Source of the DNA: Gemmatimonadota bacterium
GTDB lineage: Bacteria > Latescibacterota > UBA2968
Direction of reading: 5' to 3'
Assembly: GCA_009838845.1 (NCBI GenBank)
Contig: VXRD01000105.1
Span: 1-59,415, forward strand
DNA length: 59,415 bases
This document shows positions 25,305 through 33,346 of the stretch, in pieces. The position numbers and the translations under genes were made by a program. A model generated the notes under the pieces. That model worked only from the letters and a program-made list of their open reading frames with translations, did no database searches and was not told the DNA's origin. Numbering within the stretch: position 1 is the stretch's first letter; each line of letters opens with the position of its first letter.

Positions 25305-25718
25305 ATGCGATTTCAAGGGAAAATTTATAAGGATGGAAAATTTTGGCTTGCGGAAATCCCAATGCTCGATGCTATGACTCAGGGATATACGAAAAAAGAA
25401 GCATGTGTTATGGTCAAAGACCTGATAGAGACGCTGGTCAACCGCCCAGAGTTTTCAGTCGAAGTTCATCCTGTAAAACACGGCGCTTTCGAAGTCGGTT
25501 CTTCGGATACACGCGCAATGATTAGCCTTATGCTCCGCCGTCAGCGTGAAAAAAGTGGTTTGTCATTATCCGAAGTTGCCCAACGCCTCGGTGTCCAATC
25601 CCGCAATGCTTATGCGCGGTACGAACAGGGCACGTCAGTGCCTACTCTCGAAAAATTCGACCAACTTCTAAAAGCTGTCTCTCCCGATAGCGATTTTGTG
25701 ATGTACCAGACACAGTAA
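25305..25718 (+). CDS. HicB-like protein with XRE helix-turn-helix
   Basis: A 137-residue protein, 14 bases after the histidine kinase. Residues 1-50 (FQGKIYKDGKFWLAEIPML, then GYTKKEACVMVKDLIETLV) fit the HicB antitoxin fold, a degenerate RNase H-like domain. Residues about 70-130 form an XRE helix-turn-helix (SLSEVAQRLGVQSRNAYARY). HicB normally pairs with a HicA mRNase of about 60-80 residues, but no such gene is visible on either side. It may be an orphan antitoxin taken over as a regulator of this two-component operon. A strong terminator follows. Confidence 0.8.
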   Translation: MRFQGKIYKDGKFWLAEIPMLDAMTQGYTKKEACVMVKDLIETLVNRPEFSVEVHPVKHGAFEVGSSDTRAMISLMLRRQREKSGLSLSEVAQRLGVQSRNAYARYEQGTSVPTLEKFDQLLKAVSPDSDFVMYQTQ

Positions 25719-25741
25719 AATTTGAGCAGTGCCCAAAAATA

Positions 25742-25778
25742 AAAAAGCCGATGTTATTTAGTTAGACATCGGCTTTTG
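25742..25778 (+). terminator. Intrinsic terminator after the two-component operon
   Basis: Inverted repeat with arms AAAAGCCGATGT and ACATCGGCTTTT around an 11-base loop. It has A-runs on one side and T-runs on the other, so it can terminate both strands. It ends the rightward response regulator, kinase and HicB-like operon. Confidence 0.85.
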
Positions 25779-25841
25779 CTATTCTATCTATTGTAGCACA
25801 TCTGTTAGTTATTTTTCACCTCACACCTTACACAGGTATTT

Positions 25842-26087
25842 TCAAAATCCCGGATAGTGTCTATCTGAGTGACATAACAGGGAGCAGAGCCTCTTTATCC
25901 AAGAAGAACTATTCTTTTGATCAGCACAAGAATCTGTTTGATTAGTTTCAACGTTCATCAATCGACTTTTAATGTTTTCTAATTCGCTTTCAACGCGCTC
26001 TAATCTCTCTCTCACACTTATGTCTTTCTGCGGCACAGTTGTATCTTCTGCTGCCAAAGTAAAAGAGTTCTTGCCGTTTGATCCCAT
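25842..26087 (-). CDS. Small coiled-coil hypothetical protein
   Basis: An 81-residue protein starting at the ATG at 26087, which follows AAAGGAG seven bases upstream. Residues about 26-50 (VRERLERVESELENIKSRLM) form a heptad-type coiled coil; the C-terminus is Cys-, Ser- and Trp-rich. I do not recognise a family. The good ribosome-binding site is the main support that it is real. Confidence 0.5.
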   Translation of the reverse strand: MGSNGKNSFTLAAEDTTVPQKDISVRERLERVESELENIKSRLMNVETNQTDSCADQKNSSSWIKRLCSLLCHSDRHYPGF

Positions 26088-26228
26088 AGCCAATCTCCTT
26101 TCAGTTGTGCTTATCCGGGAGCGTGTATATCCAAAAAGTAAAAACCCACTGCAAGAAGTCAAATGTTTTTATTGAATACTGAACATGGACACTTTAGTAT
26201 GTAATTCTCTCTCTTATTAAAAAATATA

Positions 26229-26471
26229 CTACGATTCAGCAGAAATGGCTACGGTGTCGTACACTTTCCTTTTCTCGCGTAATGGAAGGAGATCGTTTCC
26301 CTCACATGTTATAAGGGCATAGGTGTAGCCATCTTGAGCTACAAATTCGACTTCATAGCCGTCATCAGGATGACATTCTACAACTGTGCCTATTTCGCCA
26401 CGTACCAATTTGTGTTCCAGCTTATCAATTGTTAATGCCACCACATCCAATAGGCGAATATCATTGGTCAT
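26229..26471 (-). CDS. DUF4926 domain protein
   Basis: An 80-residue protein from the ATG at 26471. LLDVVALTIDKLEHKLVRGEIGTVVE, then YEVEFVAQDGYTYALI, is the DUF4926 signature: a small beta-barrel found in short proteins beside toxin-antitoxin-like genes. It lies 50 bases after the stop of the next small gene upstream, on the same strand. The function of DUF4926 is not established; its gene neighbourhoods suggest an antitoxin or immunity role. Confidence 0.75.
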   Translation of the reverse strand: MTNDIRLLDVVALTIDKLEHKLVRGEIGTVVECHPDDGYEVEFVAQDGYTYALITCEGNDLLPLREKRKVYDTVAISAES

Positions 26472-26521
26472 CTTTCGCTCTTCTTCTAAATTTTTATGCC
26501 AATGACGCAATAGCTTCTGGC

Positions 26522-26737
26522 TCACTCAACGCGCAGAACATCCAGACCCAGAGACTTCACATCGGCTATTGCTGATCGAATTGCACTATCCATTGTTACC
26601 GCTTCTCGATGAAAATGAATTTGAGGAATATCGGCGATGGTGGCAAGTGTCCCGTCGTCAATAACGCCGTAGAATTTATCAGATTCTTCTTCTGTCGGAT
26701 CAGGTGCGATAATCAGAGTGAATTTTTGAACTTTCAT
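26522..26737 (-). CDS. Small antitoxin-like protein upstream of DUF4926
   Basis: A 71-residue protein (KFTLIIAPDPTEEESDKFYGV ... FHREAVTMDSAIRSAIADV). The pattern of an N-terminal strand, an acidic helix, then F-x-R-E-A and a helix SAIxSAIxDV is one I recall from a widespread small protein family of unknown role. No toxin motif is present. It precedes the DUF4926 gene in the same direction, so the two may form an operon. No ribosome-binding site is clear. Confidence 0.55.
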   Translation of the reverse strand: MKVQKFTLIIAPDPTEEESDKFYGVIDDGTLATIADIPQIHFHREAVTMDSAIRSAIADVKSLGLDVLRVE

Positions 26738-26866
26738 ATAAAAAACATACCACAATCGCTATGGCTGGTCAATGTGGGACTTTATTTCCTCCTTGTATTA
26801 CTTCTTTGTGCCGATTATTATGTCAACGCTACTTGAGTGATCACCAAAAGCTGTGAGTCCTTTTTT

Positions 26867-29251
26867 ATGAGAGTTATCCACGCCCAACCGCGTGTCGCGC
26901 CGTCGCCGATTGATAATAAGCGCGTTGACCGCAATCCTCCGCCTTTGCTCTGGCCCACTGAGAAGGGCGAGGATGTGCGATACGCGGTTCGTCTATCTCG
27001 AGATCCCGGTTTTCCGGAATGCAGTACTATTGCAGAAGAGGGTTTTCCCTGGGCGATGTTCAATCCGCATCGAGAACTTGCGCCCGGGGTATGGTATTGG
27101 CAATACGGTACGTCGATAGATGGTGGTCCTTATCACTGGTCTGATAGATATGATTTTGAGATTACTGGTTCAGTGCGGTGTATGGAAACACCGCTGGCAA
27201 CAGATGTGATTGCGGCTTGTCCGAAGATGCATCCCCGGCTCTGGACATTGCCAGATGACGTTGATGACTTCAAAGGCTATAGCAAGCGGTTTACGTCGCG
27301 TGCGGATCAGTTTCTCGATGCGCCGCTGAAAGACGATACCATGCCGCCGGATAAAGGGGAAGACGCGTATCAGGTTTTCAAATTTCACAGGTGGGGTAGT
27401 AAAGCGCTCGCGGGTAACATGGCTTCGGCAGTGCAATGGCTTATTCCGGCTTATTTGCTTTCGGGTGATGAATGCTATGCTCGGGAAGCGATACGCCGCG
27501 GGCTTCATGTGGCGAATTGGGATGCGGATGGGTACACCAATCCCGTTATTAGCGATTTTGCCGATGGTTCTTGTATGCGGGTTATGGCGGGTGTTTACGA
27601 TTCTTGCTTTGATCTGCTTACGGAATCCCAGCGCGCGTGCCTGCGTGCGGCAATGGTTGTGCGGGCAGAGCGTTTTTTCAAGGAGGAGACGAATAAGATT
27701 GAGACGCTGGTTTTTCGCAGCCATTTCTGGCAACACTTGCTTATCGAATTTTCCGAGGTCGCTTTTGCGCTTTTGCACGCGTATCCCGATGCGGCACAGT
27801 GGGTGCGCTTTGTGTACGAGCTCTGGATTGCCCGCTTTCCCCTTATGGGAGGTGCAGATGGAGGCTGGGCAAATGGCAATTCTTATTTTGGGACGAATGT
27901 CGAGACGCTGCTCGTTCTCCCTTCGCGCATTGGAGAACTCAGCGGTGTGGATCTTTTTCAGGATGCATGGTATAAAAATAGTGCTAGTTTTCTGCTTTAT
28001 ACATGGCCGCCCCATTCGCGGTCGGATGGATTTGGCGATGGTACGGAACTGAAGGCGCATCCGACGGGTAATCATCTCGATTTTGTAGAGGATATGGCTG
28101 TTCGGTTTGACGATCCTTATGCAGCGTGGTATGTGCAGCAGTGGCGGGAAGAGGCAGAAGAGGAGGGTAATCCATTACTCATCTGGCACAAGCTCAAAGA
28201 TCAAGAGGCAAGACCGCGCCCGCGTTCGCCCAAAGCATTGCCGCAGGGCAGGTGTTTTGCCGATGTTGGTATTGTGTCGCTGCATACGGATCTCGCAAAT
28301 ACCCGACGAGATCTCATGGTGGGCATGCGGTCCAGTCCCTATGGTTCGCTTCTCCATTCTCACGAGTGTCAGAATGGGTTTAATATTTTTTACGGCGGGG
28401 AGCCTCTTTTCAGGAATTCGGGGTATTATACGTCTGCGGGTGACGATCATTCAAAGCAATGGTATAGAGCTACGCGCGGACACAATTCGGTTCTCATAGA
28501 TGGCAAGGGTCAGCCCCGAGGTGCTGAGAGTTATGGTGTAATTTCCAGGTTTCTCAATGGCAAACACATGGCTTACGCGCTCGGGGATGCGTCCCATGCG
28601 TATGGGGATGCGGGTCTCGGGCGTTTTCGCCGGCATCTGGTGCTTTTGAGGCCAGATGTTCTGGTGATTTACGATGATCTGGAAGCCGATCACGACGCTT
28701 GCTGGCAATGGCTCGTCCACGGGGACCGGGAAATTACTGCTGATGTTTGTCACCAGCGGTTGTACACGCAGACTCGTGTTGCGCGCGGTCAGGTGAATAT
28801 TTTTGGGTCGCAAAAATTGCATATTGAGATTGATACGGTTTTTGATCCGCCCGCGGTCAACTGGGGGGGTAATAAAACTTTTCTGGGGAAAAGTATGGCG
28901 GTTTTTCCCGATCAATGGCACGTTACAGTCTCGCCTGAGAGGACGTGCAATATTATGCGTTTTCTCGCTGTTTTTCAGGTGCGTGACCGGGAAGATGACG
29001 CGCGGTTTCAAGACCCTGTTCAGAGAGATGGATGGATTTGTTTGGGCGATTGGATTATTCGGGGGGAGTTAAATCCCGATCGTGGTCCCGCGCTCGAGAT
29101 TCGCCATGAGGACAGGGGTATCGCTCTCGGTGTGGATGTCCCATTGCTTGCGGTAGGCGAGAGACGGTATCGCGGGTCCGATGCCACGGTGCTTGTTGAA
29201 CCATCAGGTGTTCAAAGGACGACGGATTCCTTGCCCCAGGCGGCGAGATGA
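26867..29251 (+). CDS. Heparinase II/III-like polysaccharide lyase
   Basis: A 794-residue protein from the ATG at 26867; an earlier start at 26837 would add ten residues. The N-terminal fifth resembles the DUF4962/heparinase N-domain (LWPTEKGEDVRYAVRLSRDP, then WYWQYGT). The middle is an alpha/alpha barrel (RGLHVANWDADGY, FLLYTWPPHSRSDGFGDG). The last 300 residues are the heparinase II/III beta-sandwich (SPYGSLLHSHECQNGFNIFYGGEPLF, NSVLIDGKGQ). Family members eliminate uronic acids from alginate, heparin or related glycans. No signal peptide is evident. It overlaps the PhoD-like reading frame, and with the sulfatase downstream this operon probably acts on a sulfated uronic-acid glycan. Confidence 0.83.
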   Translation: MRVIHAQPRVAPSPIDNKRVDRNPPPLLWPTEKGEDVRYAVRLSRDPGFPECSTIAEEGFPWAMFNPHRELAPGVWYWQYGTSIDGGPYHWSDRYDFEITGSVRCMETPLATDVIAACPKMHPRLWTLPDDVDDFKGYSKRFTSRADQFLDAPLKDDTMPPDKGEDAYQVFKFHRWGSKALAGNMASAVQWLIPAYLLSGDECYAREAIRRGLHVANWDADGYTNPVISDFADGSCMRVMAGVYDSCFDLLTESQRACLRAAMVVRAERFFKEETNKIETLVFRSHFWQHLLIEFSEVAFALLHAYPDAAQWVRFVYELWIARFPLMGGADGGWANGNSYFGTNVETLLVLPSRIGELSGVDLFQDAWYKNSASFLLYTWPPHSRSDGFGDGTELKAHPTGNHLDFVEDMAVRFDDPYAAWYVQQWREEAEEEGNPLLIWHKLKDQEARPRPRSPKALPQGRCFADVGIVSLHTDLANTRRDLMVGMRSSPYGSLLHSHECQNGFNIFYGGEPLFRNSGYYTSAGDDHSKQWYRATRGHNSVLIDGKGQPRGAESYGVISRFLNGKHMAYALGDASHAYGDAGLGRFRRHLVLLRPDVLVIYDDLEADHDACWQWLVHGDREITADVCHQRLYTQTRVARGQVNIFGSQKLHIEIDTVFDPPAVNWGGNKTFLGKSMAVFPDQWHVTVSPERTCNIMRFLAVFQVRDREDDARFQDPVQRDGWICLGDWIIRGELNPDRGPALEIRHEDRGIALGVDVPLLAVGERRYRGSDATVLVEPSGVQRTTDSLPQAAR

Positions 29252-29265
29252 ATCACAGGAGAAAA

Positions 29266-30717
29266 ATGATGAAGGTGCTGTTCATTGGTTTTTACATGTT
29301 GGCGCTGTTTGCCAATAGCTATGGTAGCGGTCCCTATCAGGCTACGGGGATTAAAATTTGCGAGGTGGATCAGACCAGTGCGATTGTCTGGGCGCGTTTG
29401 AGCAAGGATCCCCAGCGGATAGATAAAAGCCATCCCAGGCCCACTGTGCGCTATCGAAATCCCGAGACGGGCGAATTGGAACGGCGCCAGGGCCGACGCA
29501 CTATGAAACCCGTTGTTCTGTTTCCCGATGGTTCCGATATCTATACGATTGAGGGGGCGGTTCCCGGTACGTTGGGGGATGTGCGCGTGCGGTATGCTGT
29601 TGAAATGTCAGATGACTGGAAGAGTACGCCCTGGCGTGCTGTGGATCCCAATCGCGATTTTACGCGGCAGATCAAGCTGACGGATCTAAAGCCGGGTACG
29701 CGGTATCAAATCGAGGTGCAGTCTCGCGCTGAGACAGATGGACAAATGGTCTCTGGGCGTTTTCGCACGGCACCTTCTGTAGATCAATCCGCCCGTGTTG
29801 TTTTTCACGTTTCTACTTGTCAGGCTTATGGCGATCAAGACGCACCTGAGGGGGGCTATCGCATTTACGCGAGTATATTAAAGCGCGATCCCGATTTTTT
29901 TGTGCATGCAGGGGATATTGTCTATTACGACAGCCGGGCAAAGAATCTGTCTCTGGCGCGCTGGCACTGGGCGCGGATGTATAGCCTGCCTACCAATGTC
30001 GCATTTCACCGGGAGGTTGCCAGTTATTTTATTAAAGATGATCACGATACCTGGATGAACGATTGTTGGCCGGGTCAACAGACGGTATTTATGGGCGAAT
30101 TTACCTTTGAGCAGGGTCTGGCTGTTTTTCGGGAGCAAGTTGGGATGGGCGCCCGCACGTACCGAACGGTGCGCTGGGGTAAAGATTTGCAGATCTGGAT
30201 GGTTGAAGGCCGCGATTTTCGGAGTCCAAATACGATGGCAGATGGTCCTGAAAAGACGATCTGGGGAAGAGAGCAAAAGGCGTGGTTTAAAGATACTGTG
30301 CGGGCTTCCGATGCCACGTTCCGCATTCTCATCAGTCCCACGCCAGTGGTTGGTCCTGACCGCTCGGGGAAGAAGGACAACCACGCCAACAAGGTGTTTT
30401 CTCATGAGGGGAATGAATTGCGCCAGTTTATCGCGGGACAAAAAAATATGGTCGTTGTTTGCGGTGACCGGCACTGGCAATACGTCTCTGTTGATGAGAA
30501 AACAGGTGTGCGAGAGTATTCCTGTGGTCCTGCCAGCGATGAACACGCCGGTGGATGGTCTAATGATAAGCGGCTGCCCGAGCATCGCTATCTCAATGTT
30601 ATCGGTGGTTTTCTGGAGGGTGTAGTGGATCGGGAAAACGATATTCCCGTTCTCATTTTCCGCCATTTTGGAGTGGATGGCAATTTGCTCAATGAAGATC
30701 GCCTCGTGGCTCAATAA
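29266..30717 (+). CDS. PhoD-like metallophosphatase, secreted
   Basis: About 483 residues from the ATG at 29266, which follows AGGAG. The first 20 residues (KVLFIGFYMLALFANSYG) form a signal peptide. A fibronectin-like N-domain is followed by the metallophosphatase core: HAGDIVYYD, FIKDDHDTW, ILISPTPVVG and VVCGDRHWQY, the metal-binding signatures of the alkaline phosphatase D family. It releases phosphate from phosphomono- or diesters outside the cytoplasm. It sits between the lyase and a sulfatase, so it may remove phosphate or another ester from the same glycan. Confidence 0.87.
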   Translation: MMKVLFIGFYMLALFANSYGSGPYQATGIKICEVDQTSAIVWARLSKDPQRIDKSHPRPTVRYRNPETGELERRQGRRTMKPVVLFPDGSDIYTIEGAVPGTLGDVRVRYAVEMSDDWKSTPWRAVDPNRDFTRQIKLTDLKPGTRYQIEVQSRAETDGQMVSGRFRTAPSVDQSARVVFHVSTCQAYGDQDAPEGGYRIYASILKRDPDFFVHAGDIVYYDSRAKNLSLARWHWARMYSLPTNVAFHREVASYFIKDDHDTWMNDCWPGQQTVFMGEFTFEQGLAVFREQVGMGARTYRTVRWGKDLQIWMVEGRDFRSPNTMADGPEKTIWGREQKAWFKDTVRASDATFRILISPTPVVGPDRSGKKDNHANKVFSHEGNELRQFIAGQKNMVVVCGDRHWQYVSVDEKTGVREYSCGPASDEHAGGWSNDKRLPEHRYLNVIGGFLEGVVDRENDIPVLIFRHFGVDGNLLNEDRLVAQ

Positions 30718-30771
30718 TAGTGCTTATCAGAGAGCCCGTAAAACCCATCGGCTTTAGCGTTGGGAGTAATC

Positions 30772-32076
30772 ATGAAACCCAATATTCTCTTTATACACGT
30801 CGATCAAATGCACGCCGATGCGATCTCTGCGCTCGGCTGCGAATACGTACACACACCTGCTATTGACGAGCTCGTGCGCGAAGGCTATACCTTTATCAAT
30901 GCCTATTGCGCCATGCCCCAGTGCTGTCCTTCGCGGGCGTGTTGGTACACGGGGCGCATGTCCAAAGAACACGGCGTTGTCGTCAATTCCTATCCCATTG
31001 ATCCCAATATTCCAGACCTGGGCCAGTGGCTGCGCCGCGAAGACTATGAGTGTTTGTACACGGGCAAATGGCACGTCACGGGACGCGATTTGCACGCGAG
31101 TTTTGATGTGTTGCAACCCCAGCACGGTATGGGCGAACTCAACGACGGCAATGTCGCCCGATCAGCTGTCGCCTATCTGAAAAATCGCACGTCTGATAAG
31201 CCCTTCTTTTTGAGCGTTGGATTTCTCAATCCGCACGATTGCTGCTTTCCCGCGATGTCCCACGGCGGCCCGGGCAAATACGGTTTTGCATCGAAAATTG
31301 AGGGCGATCTCCCGCCTCTTCCGGGCAATTTTGACGACGAATACGCCCGGCGCGGTCGGCCCAGTACTCGCCAGTGGTCGCGCCGCGATTGGCAGTATTA
31401 CATCTATCAGTATTACCGCATGGTCGAGATGGTTGACGCCGAAGTCGGCCGCGTCATGCACGCTCTTCGCGCATCGCCTTATGCTCGCAACACCCTCGTC
31501 ATCTTTGCCTCTGACCACGGCGATGGCCTCGGCTTTCACAGCAATACCAGCAAGGGCTTTCTCGAAGAAGAAGCGTTTCGCGTGCCCACCATTGCGTGGT
31601 GGCCCGGGCGTATTCCCGAAGGTGTGCGGGATGCCGAGCACCTCATCTCAGGCGTCGATATTCCCGCTACGATATGCGACTATGCCGGCGCACCGCCCTT
31701 GCCCAAAGCTACTATTGCGCGTTCATTACGTCCCATTTTTGAACGGCGCAATGTCCCGTGGCGCACCTATGTCATCGGCGAAACTTCTATTGGTCGGCTA
31801 TCGGTTGCCGTGCGCGATGTGCGCTACAAAAGCATTATTGAACGGGATAACACGCGCCTCTACGACCTTCAAAACGATCCGCTCGAAACGCAAGACCTCG
31901 CCGATGATGCGCACTGTACAGATATTGTCGCGCGCCATCGGGCACATTTTCGCGAGTACATATCCCAAATTGAAATGTATCCCGAACCAGAAGAAATTGA
32001 TCTCGACAGGCTGAAGCGCGGCAATGTCTATCGCGACTATATCGACTGGTATCTTTCCGTTCTCAACGAGGCCTGA
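30772..32076 (+). CDS. Type I sulfatase (C-C-P-S-R)
   Basis: A 434-residue sulfatase from the ATG at 30772 after GGGAG. KPNILFIHVDQMHAD carries the first metal ligand; CCPSR (51-55) is the formylglycine site, with C51 the modified Cys. TGKWHVTG, FASDHGDGLGFHS and FLEEEAFRVPTIAWWPG are the remaining active-site elements. No signal peptide. It follows a PhoD-like gene by 54 bases and precedes the unknown gene by four bases. It is distinct from the sulfatase at 19.7-21.1 kb and belongs to the choline/iduronate-like half of the family, judging from the short C-terminus. Confidence 0.9.
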   Translation: MKPNILFIHVDQMHADAISALGCEYVHTPAIDELVREGYTFINAYCAMPQCCPSRACWYTGRMSKEHGVVVNSYPIDPNIPDLGQWLRREDYECLYTGKWHVTGRDLHASFDVLQPQHGMGELNDGNVARSAVAYLKNRTSDKPFFLSVGFLNPHDCCFPAMSHGGPGKYGFASKIEGDLPPLPGNFDDEYARRGRPSTRQWSRRDWQYYIYQYYRMVEMVDAEVGRVMHALRASPYARNTLVIFASDHGDGLGFHSNTSKGFLEEEAFRVPTIAWWPGRIPEGVRDAEHLISGVDIPATICDYAGAPPLPKATIARSLRPIFERRNVPWRTYVIGETSIGRLSVAVRDVRYKSIIERDNTRLYDLQNDPLETQDLADDAHCTDIVARHRAHFREYISQIEMYPEPEEIDLDRLKRGNVYRDYIDWYLSVLNEA

Positions 32077-32080
32077 TCCC

Positions 32081-32785
32081 ATGGCGATTGACACTATTGG
32101 TCCCTATGCCGTTCAACCCATTCGCGATTTTCTCGCGGGTTTCACACCGGTCCAGAAGTCTGTCGTGGATGCCGATTGTGCCACGCTTACTTACGATATT
32201 CTCAACTGGTCCTTTGCGCCCGCGCAACCGCCGCCTTGTCCCAACAGCGTGTATGGCTCGGTGACTATTGGGCGCGAACAGGGTGGCGCGTATCGCATCC
32301 GCCAGCAAACCCACATTGGCGGCGAACCGACTATTTTTGAGGCGGATGTGATCTGCAACTCCGACGATACCCTCAAATCCTGGACGCTGTACACTTATCG
32401 CGCCGATGCCGAGGGCGAGCCGATTCCGATTTCTGAACTGCGCGAAAGCTGGGAAAATAACAATGGTCATATCCAGTCGCGAGATGGTGCATATAAATAC
32501 CGCGCGACGCGTCCGGTTTTCAACCATTGGACACTCCCCCACATTTTGCTATGTGGAAGGCACTCCTTGCCAATGGCGTTTGATCTGATGCAGGATCTGT
32601 CCCTTTTGCGCCCCAATCACAAGCTCGTTGCCGATGGATCAGTTGAACTCTCTGTCGGCTCTTATACAACTTGTGTTCAATCTGGGGAAGGTATCTTGCC
32701 CGTCCACTATTTGCTGGACGAAGACCGCCGTCCACAGCTCATTACTTTTGGCCTTATTGCCTGGGCACTCACCGATATTTCATGA
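32081..32785 (+). CDS. Hypothetical protein in the lyase/sulfatase operon
   Basis: A 234-residue protein that I do not recognise. The ATG at 32081 lies four bases after the sulfatase stop and the next gene starts eight bases after its stop, so it is clearly within the operon. It has no signal peptide and no hydrophobic helix. The composition (alternating short strands, QQTHIGGEPTIFEADVIC, SWTLYTYRADAEGEP) suggests an all-beta protein. It may be an accessory enzyme or binding protein of the glycan pathway. Confidence 0.8.
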   Translation: MAIDTIGPYAVQPIRDFLAGFTPVQKSVVDADCATLTYDILNWSFAPAQPPPCPNSVYGSVTIGREQGGAYRIRQQTHIGGEPTIFEADVICNSDDTLKSWTLYTYRADAEGEPIPISELRESWENNNGHIQSRDGAYKYRATRPVFNHWTLPHILLCGRHSLPMAFDLMQDLSLLRPNHKLVADGSVELSVGSYTTCVQSGEGILPVHYLLDEDRRPQLITFGLIAWALTDIS

Positions 32786-32793
32786 GGAAAACG

Positions 32794-33279
32794 ATGAAAA
32801 AAGCCGTTTATGCCGCCAGCTTTGATCCCGTTACTCACGGCCATCTGTGGGTTATTCAGGAGGCTGCAGAGCTTTTCGATCAGCTCGTTGTCGCTATTGG
32901 AATCAATCCGGATAAAGACTATACGTTTTCACTGGAGGATCGGCTCGGTCTGCTTTATGAAACCACGTCGCAGTTCGATAATGTCGCGGTCGCCAGTTAC
33001 GAAAATCAGTTTCTGGTCAATTACGCACGCGGTATTGGCGCAGGTTATATTGTGCGGGGTATTCGCACGCAGAGCGACTATGAGTTTGAACGCAGGATGC
33101 GCTATATTAACAGCGATCTGGACGATACGATTACGACTATCTTTTTGATGCCCCCGCGAGAGATTGCCGAGATCAGTTCCAGTTTTATTAAAGGGCTGGT
33201 GGGTCCCGATGGCTGGCAAGATGTTGTGAGACGCTATGTTCCGGAGCCTGTTTTTGAGAAATTTGTGGAGTATTTTTAA
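32794..33279 (+). CDS. coaD: Phosphopantetheine adenylyltransferase
   Basis: A 161-residue protein of normal CoaD length. ASFDPVTHGHLWVI at the N-terminus is the nucleotidyltransferase (T/H)xGH motif, FSLEDRLGLL and YIVRGIRTQSDYEFERRM bind phosphopantetheine, and EISSSFIKGL matches the C-terminal ISSS-x-(I/V)-(K/R) segment. It makes dephospho-CoA from ATP and 4'-phosphopantetheine. The ATG at 32794 follows GAGGAAA. A housekeeping gene at the end of a catabolic operon is a little unusual, but the spacing (8 bases) suggests co-transcription. Confidence 0.9.
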   Translation: MKKAVYAASFDPVTHGHLWVIQEAAELFDQLVVAIGINPDKDYTFSLEDRLGLLYETTSQFDNVAVASYENQFLVNYARGIGAGYIVRGIRTQSDYEFERRMRYINSDLDDTITTIFLMPPREIAEISSSFIKGLVGPDGWQDVVRRYVPEPVFEKFVEYF

Positions 33280-33346
33280 AGGCGGTGAGAGAAGCAAGTG
33301 TGAAGTGTGAAGTGAGAGGCGACCCCCTGTGGTCATGGGATACGTC
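33280..33346. repeat. Repeat-bearing gap between convergent genes
   Basis: Holds a stretch of GGTGAGAGAAGCAAGTGTGAAG units (33284-33317) and a partial copy of the GGCGACCCCCTGTGGTC hairpin (33318-33335). The same pair of families occurs upstream of other genes in the window. No typical U-run terminator is visible. Confidence 0.65.
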
